NCBI GenBank assembly: GCA_002307055.1
Contig: DBTM01000029.1
Location: 1-12,679 of the forward strand
Direction of reading: 5' to 3'
Length of the DNA: 12,679 bases
Origin: Clostridiales bacterium UBA1316
GTDB lineage: Bacteria > Bacillota > Clostridia > Oscillospirales > Oscillospiraceae
A model generated the notes under the pieces. It was not told where the DNA came from. It saw only the letters and a program-made list of their open reading frames with translations, and searched no databases. A program made the translations under genes and the position numbers. Within the stretch, counting starts at the first letter, position 1, and every line of letters begins with the position of its first letter. Positions 6,278 through 12,679 of the stretch are shown one piece after another.

Positions 6278-7621
6278 ATGGTTGATGCTTTGAAAGACTT
6301 ATCAAAAAATGCAAATGAGGTTGAAAACAGAAAACAGGAGCAAATTAAAATAATACAAGAACAAGAGTTGAGCATGAAGAACCTGATTGCGAAACAATTC
6401 CCATATAATATTGTGTATTTCAATGAGTTAAGTAATTATGTTAAAAAATTCCTGACTGTTGCTTCATTCGTCTACAGCATTAGCATAAGAGGATATTTGA
6501 CAAAAATGGGATTTGAGTACAAGGCTACCAGCATCGATTCTGAGTCAATGGATATTTTGACAGAAAATTATGGAGCCAGATTGGATGATTTATTACCCAT
6601 ATTTAAAACGACTTCCGCCCAATATATGAAGGATAAAATACTTGAACACATACCATGGCAGAATAAAATCAGCGATAAAGAAGAGGGCTTTGCCTTGAGC
6701 ATGATCAAACAGGGCGTATATAGGTTCGATATCCCTGTGATTATAAGAATATATTCAAAGGATCATAAGGCCGCTGTTTTGATTAGAACTAAAGGTAATA
6801 TTAAGTGTCAGTTTAAAATGGGTTCCATTCAGCAGGAAATTGAAAACCAAAAATCTAAAAAAGAAATTCAAACGGTAGAGAAGAAAAGAATTTCTGAAGA
6901 ACAACAAGAACAAAAATGGGCAAAAATCAATCCGCTGTTAGTGCAGGTGCTAAAAAGCAGAAGCGCATATCTGCGGAGTGCCTCGTCAGCTACTGATGAT
7001 GATGTAGTAAAAGCTGCCGAGGACAGTTTTGTTAAATCCCTTAATAAAGTAAATAAGAAAGGAATTGTATTTCTAAAGGATTTGAAAAGCGATCTCTTGA
7101 ATCAGCTGAAATTGTTGGCTCAATACAAAGAATTAACATTGTTTGATTATATTGAAGAATTGGGATTTGTTTTAGAGTGCGAACCATCAAATATTGATAT
7201 TGCATCTCTTCAGAAGCTGATAAAATTTACTTGTGCGGATGATATATTATGTTGGTTAAACATTACCAAAAAAGTATATAAGGATATGATTAAGTATGGG
7301 ACAAACCTGCAGTATTCGGAGAGTTGGGTAGTACCTTTTAATGAAAGAGAAGAAGCGGTCATACATAAAATGATTGAAAATAACATATTAATCTGCAATT
7401 ATCCTTTTATTGTAAGAGTTTATTACAAAAACAATAAAACTGCGATATTTATACAGCATGAGGACAGAATAAAATGTCTTTTCGAATTTTCAGATAGTAT
7501 AAACGAGAAAATCAATAAAAATATTGAAATCGGGAAAAAGCATCGCGTCAAGCAACAGCACATAAATAATAGTTTAAAAGGTGAAAACGAAGAAGCTGCG
7601 AGTGCAGGGATAATTCAATAG
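6278..7621 (+). CDS. Hypothetical protein with two tandem copies of an unrecognised domain of about 140 residues
   Basis: I do not recognise the family. The 447-residue protein is visibly duplicated. Residues 45-180 align with 263-404: IVYFNELSNY matches IVFLKDLKSD, YLTKMGF (73-79) matches YIEELGF (291-297), DDLL (103-106) matches DDIL (321-324), and PVIIRIY...IKCQF (153-179) matches PFIVRVY...IKCLF (376-402). The offset is constant at 218 residues, shifting to 223 after one 5-residue gap. Charged, probably coiled-coil helices precede copy 1 (about 10-40) and link the copies (about 183-215). There is no signal peptide, membrane segment or catalytic motif I can name, so it is a predicted cytosolic protein. 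The start is uncertain: AAAGGA touches the ATG at 6278, while TTG at 6290 has an 11-nt spacing and would remove four residues. Codon use is strongly AT-rich compared with rnj and recR on either side, suggesting horizontal acquisition. Confidence 0.75.
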   Translation: MVDALKDLSKNANEVENRKQEQIKIIQEQELSMKNLIAKQFPYNIVYFNELSNYVKKFLTVASFVYSISIRGYLTKMGFEYKATSIDSESMDILTENYGARLDDLLPIFKTTSAQYMKDKILEHIPWQNKISDKEEGFALSMIKQGVYRFDIPVIIRIYSKDHKAAVLIRTKGNIKCQFKMGSIQQEIENQKSKKEIQTVEKKRISEEQQEQKWAKINPLLVQVLKSRSAYLRSASSATDDDVVKAAEDSFVKSLNKVNKKGIVFLKDLKSDLLNQLKLLAQYKELTLFDYIEELGFVLECEPSNIDIASLQKLIKFTCADDILCWLNITKKVYKDMIKYGTNLQYSESWVVPFNEREEAVIHKMIENNILICNYPFIVRVYYKNNKTAIFIQHEDRIKCLFEFSDSINEKINKNIEIGKKHRVKQQHINNSLKGENEEAASAGIIQ

Positions 7622-7641
7622 TTACAGGCGCTGCTTTCGGA

Positions 7642-8241
7642 TTATATTTCCTGCCGTCCTTCCATGGCTCGCATCAGCGTCGCTTCGTCGGCGAATTCGA
7701 GGTTTTGACCAACTGATAAACCATAGGCCAGACGGGTGATTTTAACGCCGAAGGGTTTGAGAAGCCGGGAGATATATTTGGCCGTCGTTTCGCCCTCGGT
7801 GTCGGGATTCGTGGCCATGATGATCTCCTGAACGTCACCGTCGGCAACGCGGGTGACAAGCTCCTTTATTTTAATATCGTCGGGGCCCACATGGTTCATC
7901 GGGGAGATGACGCCGTGCAGAACGTGGTAATGGCCGTTGTATTCGTGTGACCGTTCAATGGCAATGACAGCCTTCGGGTCTGAGACAACGCAGATGGTGC
8001 GCTCGTCCCGGCGCGGGCTTTGGCAGATAGAGCAGATATCGGTGTCCGTCAGGTTCTGGCAGACGGCGCAGCAATGGACACTGCGCTTGGCGTCAAGGAT
8101 TGCCTGAGCGAAGGCTTCGGCATCCTGATCGGGCAGGGCGAGTATGTGAAAGGCAAGACGCTGTGCCGATTTCTGCCCGATTCCCGGCAGGGACGCAAAC
8201 TTCTCGATTAATACTTCTAATGTTGAAGGGAAAAAACTCAT
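7642..8241 (-). CDS. recR: Recombination mediator RecR
   Basis: A 199-residue RecR, the standard length. With RecO and RecF, RecR loads RecA on single-stranded DNA at gaps and stalled forks. In order: an N-terminal helix-hairpin-helix (LPGIGQKSAQRLAFHIL, 18-34), a zinc finger of Cys58-x2-Cys61 and Cys70-x2-Cys73, a Toprim domain (CVVSDPKAVIAIE, then YNGHYHVLHGVISP), and the C-terminal Walker-B-like block with GLSVGQNLEFADEATL and AMEGR. The Toprim block has Ser87 where many RecR proteins have Glu; this position varies in the family. ATG at 8241 has AAAGGA with 8-nt spacing. It follows rpe by 41 bp on the same strand and is probably co-transcribed with it. This is not the more usual dnaX-ybaB-recR context. 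recR and xpaC-yaaN also lie close together in Bacillus subtilis, from memory. Confidence 0.97.
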   Translation of the reverse strand: MSFFPSTLEVLIEKFASLPGIGQKSAQRLAFHILALPDQDAEAFAQAILDAKRSVHCCAVCQNLTDTDICSICQSPRRDERTICVVSDPKAVIAIERSHEYNGHYHVLHGVISPMNHVGPDDIKIKELVTRVADGDVQEIIMATNPDTEGETTAKYISRLLKPFGVKITRLAYGLSVGQNLEFADEATLMRAMEGRQEI

Positions 8242-8259
8242 GATGGCTGTCCTTTCGGA

Positions 8260-8312
8260 AAGCAGAAGAACCGTCCCCCTGCTTATAAAGCAGAAGAACC
8301 GTCCCCTTGCTT
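8260..8312. repeat. Two copies of a 25-bp interspersed-type repeat at the rpe-recR junction
   Basis: Copy 1 (8260-8284) and copy 2 (8288-8312) are identical at 24 of 25 positions and separated by three bases. The core AGAAGAACCGTCCCC is flanked by short inverted ends, AAGCAG and CTGCTT (one mismatch in copy 2), so each can form a small hairpin. Copy 2 lies inside the 3' end of rpe. Copy 1 starts at the rpe stop and ends just upstream of the recR ribosome binding site. Elements with a GGGGACGGTTCTT core recur in many bacterial genomes in my recollection, consistent with a REP-like or miniature mobile element. Copy number here is unknown. Confidence 0.75.
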
Positions 8313-8951
8313 TTTTAGTTCTTTTATGATGGCAGAGCGGTCGGGGGCGCTGAAAATGTAACTGCCGGCGACAAGCACGTCGACACCGGCATCAACGGCG
8401 CGTTTGGCGGTTTCGCTGTTAATACCGCCGTCAACCTCAAGCTCGCAGTTCAAGCCGCGTTTGTCGATGATCTGGCGCAGAAACCGTATTTTTGACAGCT
8501 GATCATCCATGAATTTCTGGCCGCCGAAGCCGGGCTCAACTGTCATGACAAGCACAAGGTCCAGTGTGTCCATATAGGGGAGGATTAAGTACGCCGGTGT
8601 TTTCGGCTTAATGGACAGCCCGGCTTTTTTGCCGCGCCTTTTTATAATTTTGAGGGCCTCAGCCGTATTGTCCGGCGTATCCGCTTCCGCGTGCAGAACG
8701 ACGATATCGGCACCGCTGTCTATAAAGCTGGAGACAAAGCGGAGGGGCCTGGTAATCATCAGGTGCACGTCAAGAATCATATCCGTGAACTTGCGCACCG
8801 ATTCGAGCACGGGAATGCCGATGGAGATATTCGGAACAAACACACCGTCCATGACGTCAAAATGCAGGTAATCGGCATCACGGATGCTTATGATTTCATC
8901 ACCTAAACGCGTGAAATCAGCGGATAAAATGGAGGGGGCGATCTTAATCAA
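8283..8951 (-). CDS. rpe: Ribulose-phosphate 3-epimerase
   Basis: Interconverts ribulose 5-phosphate and xylulose 5-phosphate in the pentose phosphate pathway. It is a TIM-barrel enzyme with the family blocks IAPSILSADF at the N-terminus, LHFDVMDGVFVPN, DVHLM, VEPGFGGQKF and VDGGIN. I chose TTG at 8951 as the start: it gives the family-typical MIKIAPSILSADF, and GGAAGGA (8961-8967) is then 9 nt away. The ATG at 8960 directly abuts that site with no spacing and would add MII. The protein is 222 residues. Its last eight residues (QGDGSSAL) and stop come from the 25-bp repeat, a tail not expected in Rpe. It is the first gene of a probable rpe-recR operon. Confidence 0.95.
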   Translation of the reverse strand: MIKIAPSILSADFTRLGDEIISIRDADYLHFDVMDGVFVPNISIGIPVLESVRKFTDMILDVHLMITRPLRFVSSFIDSGADIVVLHAEADTPDNTAEALKIIKRRGKKAGLSIKPKTPAYLILPYMDTLDLVLVMTVEPGFGGQKFMDDQLSKIRFLRQIIDKRGLNCELEVDGGINSETAKRAVDAGVDVLVAGSYIFSAPDRSAIIKELKKQGDGSSAL

Positions 8952-8960
8952 GATTATCAT

Positions 8961-9128
8961 TCCTTCCGGCGCATTGATAGAGGCATAACAGATTCACGTC
9001 GTCACACGATGCGGCATAGTATTAATTAGGCGGCTGGCGCGCCGCTCGCTTTCAAATAGGGGCTGCTGCAGGCGTAATTGCCGGCGCGGCCCCGAAGTGC
9101 TTGCTGTAAATACATATTTATTATAATG
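8961..9128 (-). other. Leader of rpe, no gene recognised
   Basis: About 160 nt between the predicted rpe promoter and its start. It has a GC-rich inverted repeat (GCGGC and GCCGC around GCGCCA, near 9031-9046) without a T-tract, so not a terminator. I recognise no riboswitch or protein here. Confidence 0.4.
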
Positions 9129-9158
9129 ACTATAATATAATAAAACAGATCATGTCAA
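9129..9158 (-). promoter_or_regulatory. Predicted sigma-A promoter of rpe-recR
   Basis: On the minus strand: -35 TTGACA (9158-9153), an 18-bp spacer, and -10 TATAGT (9134-9129). It is followed by CATTATAATAAATATG, which resembles the sequence directly after the rnj -10 box, with the same spacer length. It gives rpe a leader of about 170 nt. Confidence 0.65.
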
Positions 9159-9197
9159 GCAGAACACAAACAAGTGAAGTGTAAAAGCAGATGCAAC

Positions 9198-9226
9198 TTG
9201 ACACAATGGTATGCTGAGCATAAAAT
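9198..9226 (+). promoter_or_regulatory. Predicted sigma-A promoter of xpaC-telA-lemA-TPM
   Basis: A perfect -35 TTGACA (9198-9203), an ideal 17-bp spacer and -10 TAAAAT (9221-9226), about 60 bp before xpaC. It lies back to back with the rpe promoter; the two -35 boxes are 39 bp apart. Confidence 0.75.
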
Positions 9227-9284
9227 ATAACTGATATTTTGCCATAATAAGGCTGAGGCCGGAATGCTGAACGGAGTGAAATGA

Positions 9285-9926
9285 ATGATGCGCGAGATCC
9301 GGAGAAAATCGGCACTGCCTGTTTATGGACTGGCTGCCGTGTGGCTATTATACTGCATGCTTTTCCCGCTTTACAAGCTGTGGCACTATGTGGTCCTGAT
9401 TATTTTGAGCGTTGGGGCATATATTGTTTTTTCACTGATTTTCCCGGGGAAAACGGAGCTTGTAAAAGTGCCGGAAAAACCTGTGACCACAGGCAATGAG
9501 GAGATCGATAAGCTCCTGGCGGAGGGACGCACAGCGGTCGGCGAGATGAACCGCCTTAAAAGCGCCATAAAAGATGAAAATGTGTGCAGGAAAATCGGAG
9601 AGCTCGTTGAGGTCACGGAAAAAATATTCAAGTCTCTCGCGGAAGACCCTGCCGATCTGCGGCAGGTCAAGCGCTTTGCGGGCTATTATCTGCCGACAAC
9701 AATAAAGCTCCTTCACACATATGACCGAATGGGCAGCATCGGCGCGAGCGGAGAGAACATCACGGGTACAATGGACCGAATCAACGCCATACTCGACGCG
9801 ACGCTCGAAGGCTATAAAAAACAGCTTGACGCGCTTTTTGCCAATCAGGCGCTCGATATAGAGACAGATATCATTGTTTTGGAAAATATGATGAAAAGGG
9901 AAGGCCTTGCCGGTAAGGACTTTTAG
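9285..9926 (+). CDS. xpaC: XpaC family membrane protein (5-bromo-4-chloroindolyl phosphate hydrolysis family)
   Basis: A 213-residue protein with two N-terminal membrane segments (about 12-28 and 35-53) followed by a charged, helical cytoplasmic domain. The domain has XpaC-type features: an EIDKLLAEG start, a central GYYLPTTIKLLHTYD block and a long C-terminal helix ending in DIETDIIVLENMMKREGL. The biochemical role of the family is unknown; the name comes from a phosphatase-indicator phenotype in Bacillus. GGAG (9273-9276) is 8 nt from the ATG at 9285. It is followed after 15 bp by telA, its usual partner (xpaC-yaaN in B. subtilis), which suggests that the two act together at the membrane. 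Confidence 0.88.
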   Translation: MMREIRRKSALPVYGLAAVWLLYCMLFPLYKLWHYVVLIILSVGAYIVFSLIFPGKTELVKVPEKPVTTGNEEIDKLLAEGRTAVGEMNRLKSAIKDENVCRKIGELVEVTEKIFKSLAEDPADLRQVKRFAGYYLPTTIKLLHTYDRMGSIGASGENITGTMDRINAILDATLEGYKKQLDALFANQALDIETDIIVLENMMKREGLAGKDF

Positions 9927-9941
9927 AAAGGAAGAAATAAC

Positions 9942-11096
9942 ATGCCTGACAACAGCAGCGGATTTGCACCCAACCTGGTTCTCAACACAAGCGACTCACC
10001 GACAGCGGAGGCTGTTACCCCCGATGCCCAGGCACTGAAGCGGGACGCGACCGCCGTCAAGCTCGATATCAGCCAGCTGAGTGAAGCCGAGCAAAAAATG
10101 GTACATGATTTCTCTAAAAAAATTGACGTGACGGACACGAACGCCATCTTGACGTACGGTGCTGCGTCGCAGAAGAATATTGCCGATTTTTCGGGCAGCA
10201 CGCTCGACAATGTCCGCACAAAGGATATGGGCGAGGTCGGCGATATGCTCTCGGGTCTCGTTGTTCAGCTCCGGGGCTTTAATTATGGCGAAACTGAGAA
10301 AAAAGGGTTTTTTGGCTTAAAGAAAAAAGTTGAGATTCAGATTGCGACCATCAAAGCCGAGTATGACAAAGCCGCCGTCAATGTCGACAAGATTGCCGAA
10401 ATGCTGGAAAAGCACCAGTATACGCTCCTTAAAGACGCGGCCATGCTGGACAAGATGTATGAAATGAATCAGTCGTACTTTAAAGAGCTGACGATGTATA
10501 TTCTCGCCGGTAAAGAGAGGCTGCAGGAATGCAACGATACCGTTGTGCCGGAGCTGAAGAAAAAAGCCGCAGATTCAGGAAAGCCCGAAGACGCCCAGGC
10601 CGCCAACGATTATATAAACATGCTCAACCGATTTGAGAAGAAGCTTTATGATCTTGAGCTGACGCGGACGATATCCATCCAGATGGCACCGCAAATCCGG
10701 CTGATTCAAAACAACGACAGCCTAATGGTTGAAAAAATCCAAACCTCCATCGTCAATACGATACCGCTCTGGAAGAGCCAGATGGTGCTGGCACTGAGCA
10801 TGCATCATTCGCAGCAGGCGATGGAAGCACAGCGCGAGGTGACGAATATGACAAACGAGCTTCTGAGGAAGAATGCCGATATGCTGAAGATGGGCACAAT
10901 CGAGGTTGCCAAAGAGTCCGAACGCGGCGTTGCCGATATTGAGACACTGGCTGAGACGAACCAAAAGCTCATTGAAACACTTGAGGAAGTCCGCACCATT
11001 CAGATCGAAGGCTCGGCAAAGCGCAAGGCCGCTGAGCTCGAGCTCGGACGTATCGAAGGGGAATTAAAGCAGAAGCTTCTTGATCTTAAAAAATAG
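9942..11096 (+). CDS. telA: TelA family toxic anion resistance protein
   Basis: A 384-residue TelA/YaaN/YceH-type protein. The family is linked genetically to resistance to tellurite, antimicrobial peptides and cell-envelope stress; its molecular action is unknown. It is soluble and almost wholly helical. Family blocks include the KLDISQLSEAEQKMVHDFSK region with ILTYGAASQKNIADFS, FFGLKKK, the MLEKHQYTLLKDAAMLDKMYEMN block, LTRTISIQMAPQIRLIQNND, and IPLWKSQMVLALSMHHSQQA. A long coiled coil follows, ending with the Lys-rich C-terminus. AAAGGAAG lies 9-10 nt before the ATG at 9942. It is the second gene of the operon. Confidence 0.93.
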   Translation: MPDNSSGFAPNLVLNTSDSPTAEAVTPDAQALKRDATAVKLDISQLSEAEQKMVHDFSKKIDVTDTNAILTYGAASQKNIADFSGSTLDNVRTKDMGEVGDMLSGLVVQLRGFNYGETEKKGFFGLKKKVEIQIATIKAEYDKAAVNVDKIAEMLEKHQYTLLKDAAMLDKMYEMNQSYFKELTMYILAGKERLQECNDTVVPELKKKAADSGKPEDAQAANDYINMLNRFEKKLYDLELTRTISIQMAPQIRLIQNNDSLMVEKIQTSIVNTIPLWKSQMVLALSMHHSQQAMEAQREVTNMTNELLRKNADMLKMGTIEVAKESERGVADIETLAETNQKLIETLEEVRTIQIEGSAKRKAAELELGRIEGELKQKLLDLKK

Positions 11097-11120
11097 TATG
11101 AAAGATTTAGCTTTCATACT
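11095..11120 (+). promoter_or_regulatory. Hairpin covering the telA stop codon, between telA and lemA
   Basis: AGTATGAAAG (11095-11104) and CTTTCATACT (11111-11120) form a perfect 10-bp stem with an ATTTAG loop. It overlaps the last two bases of the telA stop. It is followed by GAAAGGG (the lemA ribosome binding site), not a T-run, so it is not a classical terminator. CATACT occurs again at 11133-11138, directly before the lemA ATG, and could pair with AGTATG instead, hiding the ribosome binding site in a loop. Translational or mRNA-processing control is inferred. Confidence 0.6.
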
Positions 11121-11138
11121 GAAAGGGATGGCCATACT

Positions 11139-11720
11139 ATGACCTATTTTAAAAAACGCTCATCTGCCATAGTTATTGCCGTGATTGTCGTCATTTTCGG
11201 CACGCTTTTCGGCGTTCACCGAAGTGTTAACAGCCAGACAGCGAAGGTGGAGATGCTTTTTTATAACGGCGTTTATATGACCGATAAGAATTATACGCAG
11301 CCGAGTATTGAATCGCAGCTGGAAAAACGGGCGGATGCCGCGCTCGGCCTTGTAACGGTCGGCGCGAAATTCGGTGATGTGGATCAGATTCCGGCGCTGA
11401 CAGACGCGCTCCGTCAATCCAGGCTTGTGCTGGTAGACGCTGAAAGCATCAGCGAAAAATACGCCGCAAACGAGAAGATGCAGGCGGCTTATACAGCGCT
11501 GTACAATGCGTTGTTTCAGTTTGACATGACGGAGAGTACGCTGGCTGCGGTGAAAAGCTATGCATCAGTGCTTGACGGGGCGCAGGGCGTTATTCAAAAA
11601 AGCGATTATAACAGAATGGTCAGCGAATATATCGGCAGCGCTTTAGGCGCTTTCCCGGTGAATATTTTAAAAAATTTGGCATTTGTTCAATATCCCGAGT
11701 ATTTCGGAGCGGAGGGTTAA
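11139..11720 (+). CDS. LemA family membrane-anchored protein
   Basis: A 193-residue protein with one N-terminal membrane segment (about 10-27) and an all-helical domain. The LemA signature is at the C-terminal end: SDYNRMVSEY, then a helix reaching AFPVNILKNLAFVQYPEYFGAE, matching the family's YN...FP.N..A...GF....YF.A pattern. The first helical part (40-110) is more diverged than in typical LemA proteins. The family's function is unknown; it is a helical bundle facing one side of the membrane. LemA genes are often followed by a TPM-domain gene, as here. GAAAGGG is 11 nt from the ATG at 11139. A four-codon frame (11128-11142) ends on the start codon in an ATGA overlap, perhaps by chance. Confidence 0.85.
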   Translation: MTYFKKRSSAIVIAVIVVIFGTLFGVHRSVNSQTAKVEMLFYNGVYMTDKNYTQPSIESQLEKRADAALGLVTVGAKFGDVDQIPALTDALRQSRLVLVDAESISEKYAANEKMQAAYTALYNALFQFDMTESTLAAVKSYASVLDGAQGVIQKSDYNRMVSEYIGSALGAFPVNILKNLAFVQYPEYFGAEG

Positions 11721-11723
11721 CCA

Positions 11724-12679
11724 TTGAAAAAACGCATTATATCGGTAATTTTGATGCTGATTTTGGCTTCGTCGGTGCTGATCTCGGCTTTGGCAGTGGT
11801 CGACAAGAGTACGGATTATTATGTCGATGATACCGCTGGTGTGTTCTCGACCGCGCTAAAACAAAAGATCATAGACTCAAATACCGGTACAAACGGGCTT
11901 GAGCAGAAATGCGACGGGGCGCAGATCGTCGTCGTCACGGTCCAATATCTCGACGGAATGTACACCGATGAGTATGCCATGCAGCTTTTCAATGATTGGG
12001 GTGTCGGCAGCAAGACGGCGAATAACGGCATGCTGCTGCTGCTGGCGACAGGTGAGAATAAGGCCTGGCTGACAGTCGGATCCGGCATTTCAGGATCATT
12101 TACAGAAGAAATGGTCGACAGCTATTTTAATAAATACTTTTGGACTGATTTTGATAAAGGACAGTACGAGACGGCTACCTCTAAAATGCTCGAAGCGCTG
12201 TTTACATGGTACGCCGGTTACTACAATGTCAATCAGAGCGGGACAAACAGCAATAACGATAATGCCGGAAATAACACCGAATATAATAATGGGTATTATG
12301 ACAACGGCGGTTATTCGTCTGCGGGCAGCCTCTTTATCTGGATTATCATTATTTTTGTCATTATCATCGTTTTTATCGCTGCTATGGCGTCTGACAGGCG
12401 GCGGTATGGCGCTTATTACACCTCTATGGGCATGCCGATCCCGCCGTATTATTTCTGGTACATGTGGGTCGGCCCGCACCGTAACTGGTGGGGCCCCGGC
12501 GGCGGCCCGAGAGGTCCGGGCGGTGGTATGGGCGGCGGTATGGGTGGCGGACGGCGTGGCGGCGGCGGTTTTGGCGGCTTCGGCGGCGGCAACCGCGGCG
12601 GCGGTAACAGCGGTGGCGGCAGCGGCTTCGGCGGTTTCGGCGGACGCGGCGGCGGCGGCGGTGGCGGGGGCGGCGGCGG
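11724..12679 (+). CDS. TPM-domain membrane protein with glycine-rich tail (YgcG-like; 3' end outside window)
   Basis: A TTG start at 11724 with GGAGGG 7 nt upstream, three bases after the lemA stop; the frame stays open to the window end (318 codons). In order: a signal peptide or N-terminal anchor (KKRIISVILMLILASSVLI, to about 24), and a TPM domain (about 32-165) with YYVDDTAGVFS, AQIVVVTVQYLDG, DEYAMQLFNDWGVGSK, NNGMLLLLATGENKAWLTVGSG. Then come an Asn/Tyr-rich linker (168-197), a membrane segment (about 203-221), a short basic loop, an aromatic stretch (PPYYFWYMWVGPHRNWWG), and a Gly/Phe/Arg-rich low-complexity tail from about 257 onward. TPM domains fold outside the membrane; some have weak phosphatase activity, others help assemble membrane complexes. 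The role here, probably with LemA in envelope maintenance, is inferred. TPM proteins commonly end in glycine-rich tails, so the stop is probably close. Confidence 0.9.
   Translation, partial: MKKRIISVILMLILASSVLISALAVVDKSTDYYVDDTAGVFSTALKQKIIDSNTGTNGLEQKCDGAQIVVVTVQYLDGMYTDEYAMQLFNDWGVGSKTANNGMLLLLATGENKAWLTVGSGISGSFTEEMVDSYFNKYFWTDFDKGQYETATSKMLEALFTWYAGYYNVNQSGTNSNNDNAGNNTEYNNGYYDNGGYSSAGSLFIWIIIIFVIIIVFIAAMASDRRRYGAYYTSMGMPIPPYYFWYMWVGPHRNWWGPGGGPRGPGGGMGGGMGGGRRGGGGFGGFGGGNRGGGNSGGGSGFGGFGGRGGGGGGGGGG

Noticed and set aside
5487..7668. Shared TTCCATGGC in inverted orientation at 5487-5495 and 7660-7668, as possible ends of the AT-rich island.
   Set aside because: Only 9 bp and built on the palindrome CCATGG; both copies lie in conserved rnj and recR coding ends, so chance is the better explanation.
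12096..12479. Minus-strand 127-codon frame opposite the TPM gene.
   Set aside because: It is antisense to a clear signal peptide-TPM-membrane protein; its Asp/Asn and Ile runs just mirror the linker and membrane codons.
1..12679. CRISPR array, rRNA, tRNA, integrase or transposase gene.
   Set aside because: No regularly spaced direct repeats, RNA gene signatures or recombinase motifs were found on either strand.

Overview
The window looks like a chromosomal segment of a moderate-GC Firmicute, most likely an anaerobic Clostridia (Oscillospirales-like). The reasons are a full RNase J, Firmicute-type RecR, the XpaC/TelA pair, strong AGGAGG-type ribosome binding sites and consensus sigma-A promoters. 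The taxon is inferred from protein families only.

Layout: (1) Bases 1-2980 (+) hold the end of hen1 overlapping a complete pnkp, the two-gene bacterial RNA repair system. Hen1 2'-O-methylates the 3' end of broken RNA and Pnkp heals and seals it. (2) A two-way terminator (3027-3052) separates these from a leftward group: rnj (RNase J, 3833-5491), a free-standing copy of the RNase J C-terminal domain (3439-3780) and an ArsC/Spx-like thioredoxin-fold protein (3065-3397). Three tandem 17-nt hairpins fill the gap between rnj and the orphan domain. rnj has a perfect -35/-10 promoter at 5772-5801 and a leader of about 270 nt. (3) Bases 5802-7621 are AT-rich and unlike the flanks. They carry one gene of unknown function (6278-7621) built from two diverged copies of one domain, preceded by about 475 bp of possibly degenerate coding sequence. 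This looks like an accessory insertion between rnj and recR. (4) Leftward rpe-recR (7642-8951) have two copies of a 25-bp interspersed-type repeat at their junction, one of which supplies the last codons and stop of rpe. (5) Divergent promoters (9129-9226) lead to rightward xpaC-telA-lemA-TPM (9285 to the window end), a predicted membrane/envelope stress operon. The last gene is cut by the window in a glycine-rich tail.

The RNA repair genes lie next to an RNA decay gene, but they are convergent and separated by a terminator, so a functional link is only a possibility. The points most worth following are the orphan RNase J C-terminal domain with its hairpin array, the two-repeat unknown protein, the matching promoter and initial-transcript elements of rnj and rpe, and the repeat insertion that extends Rpe.
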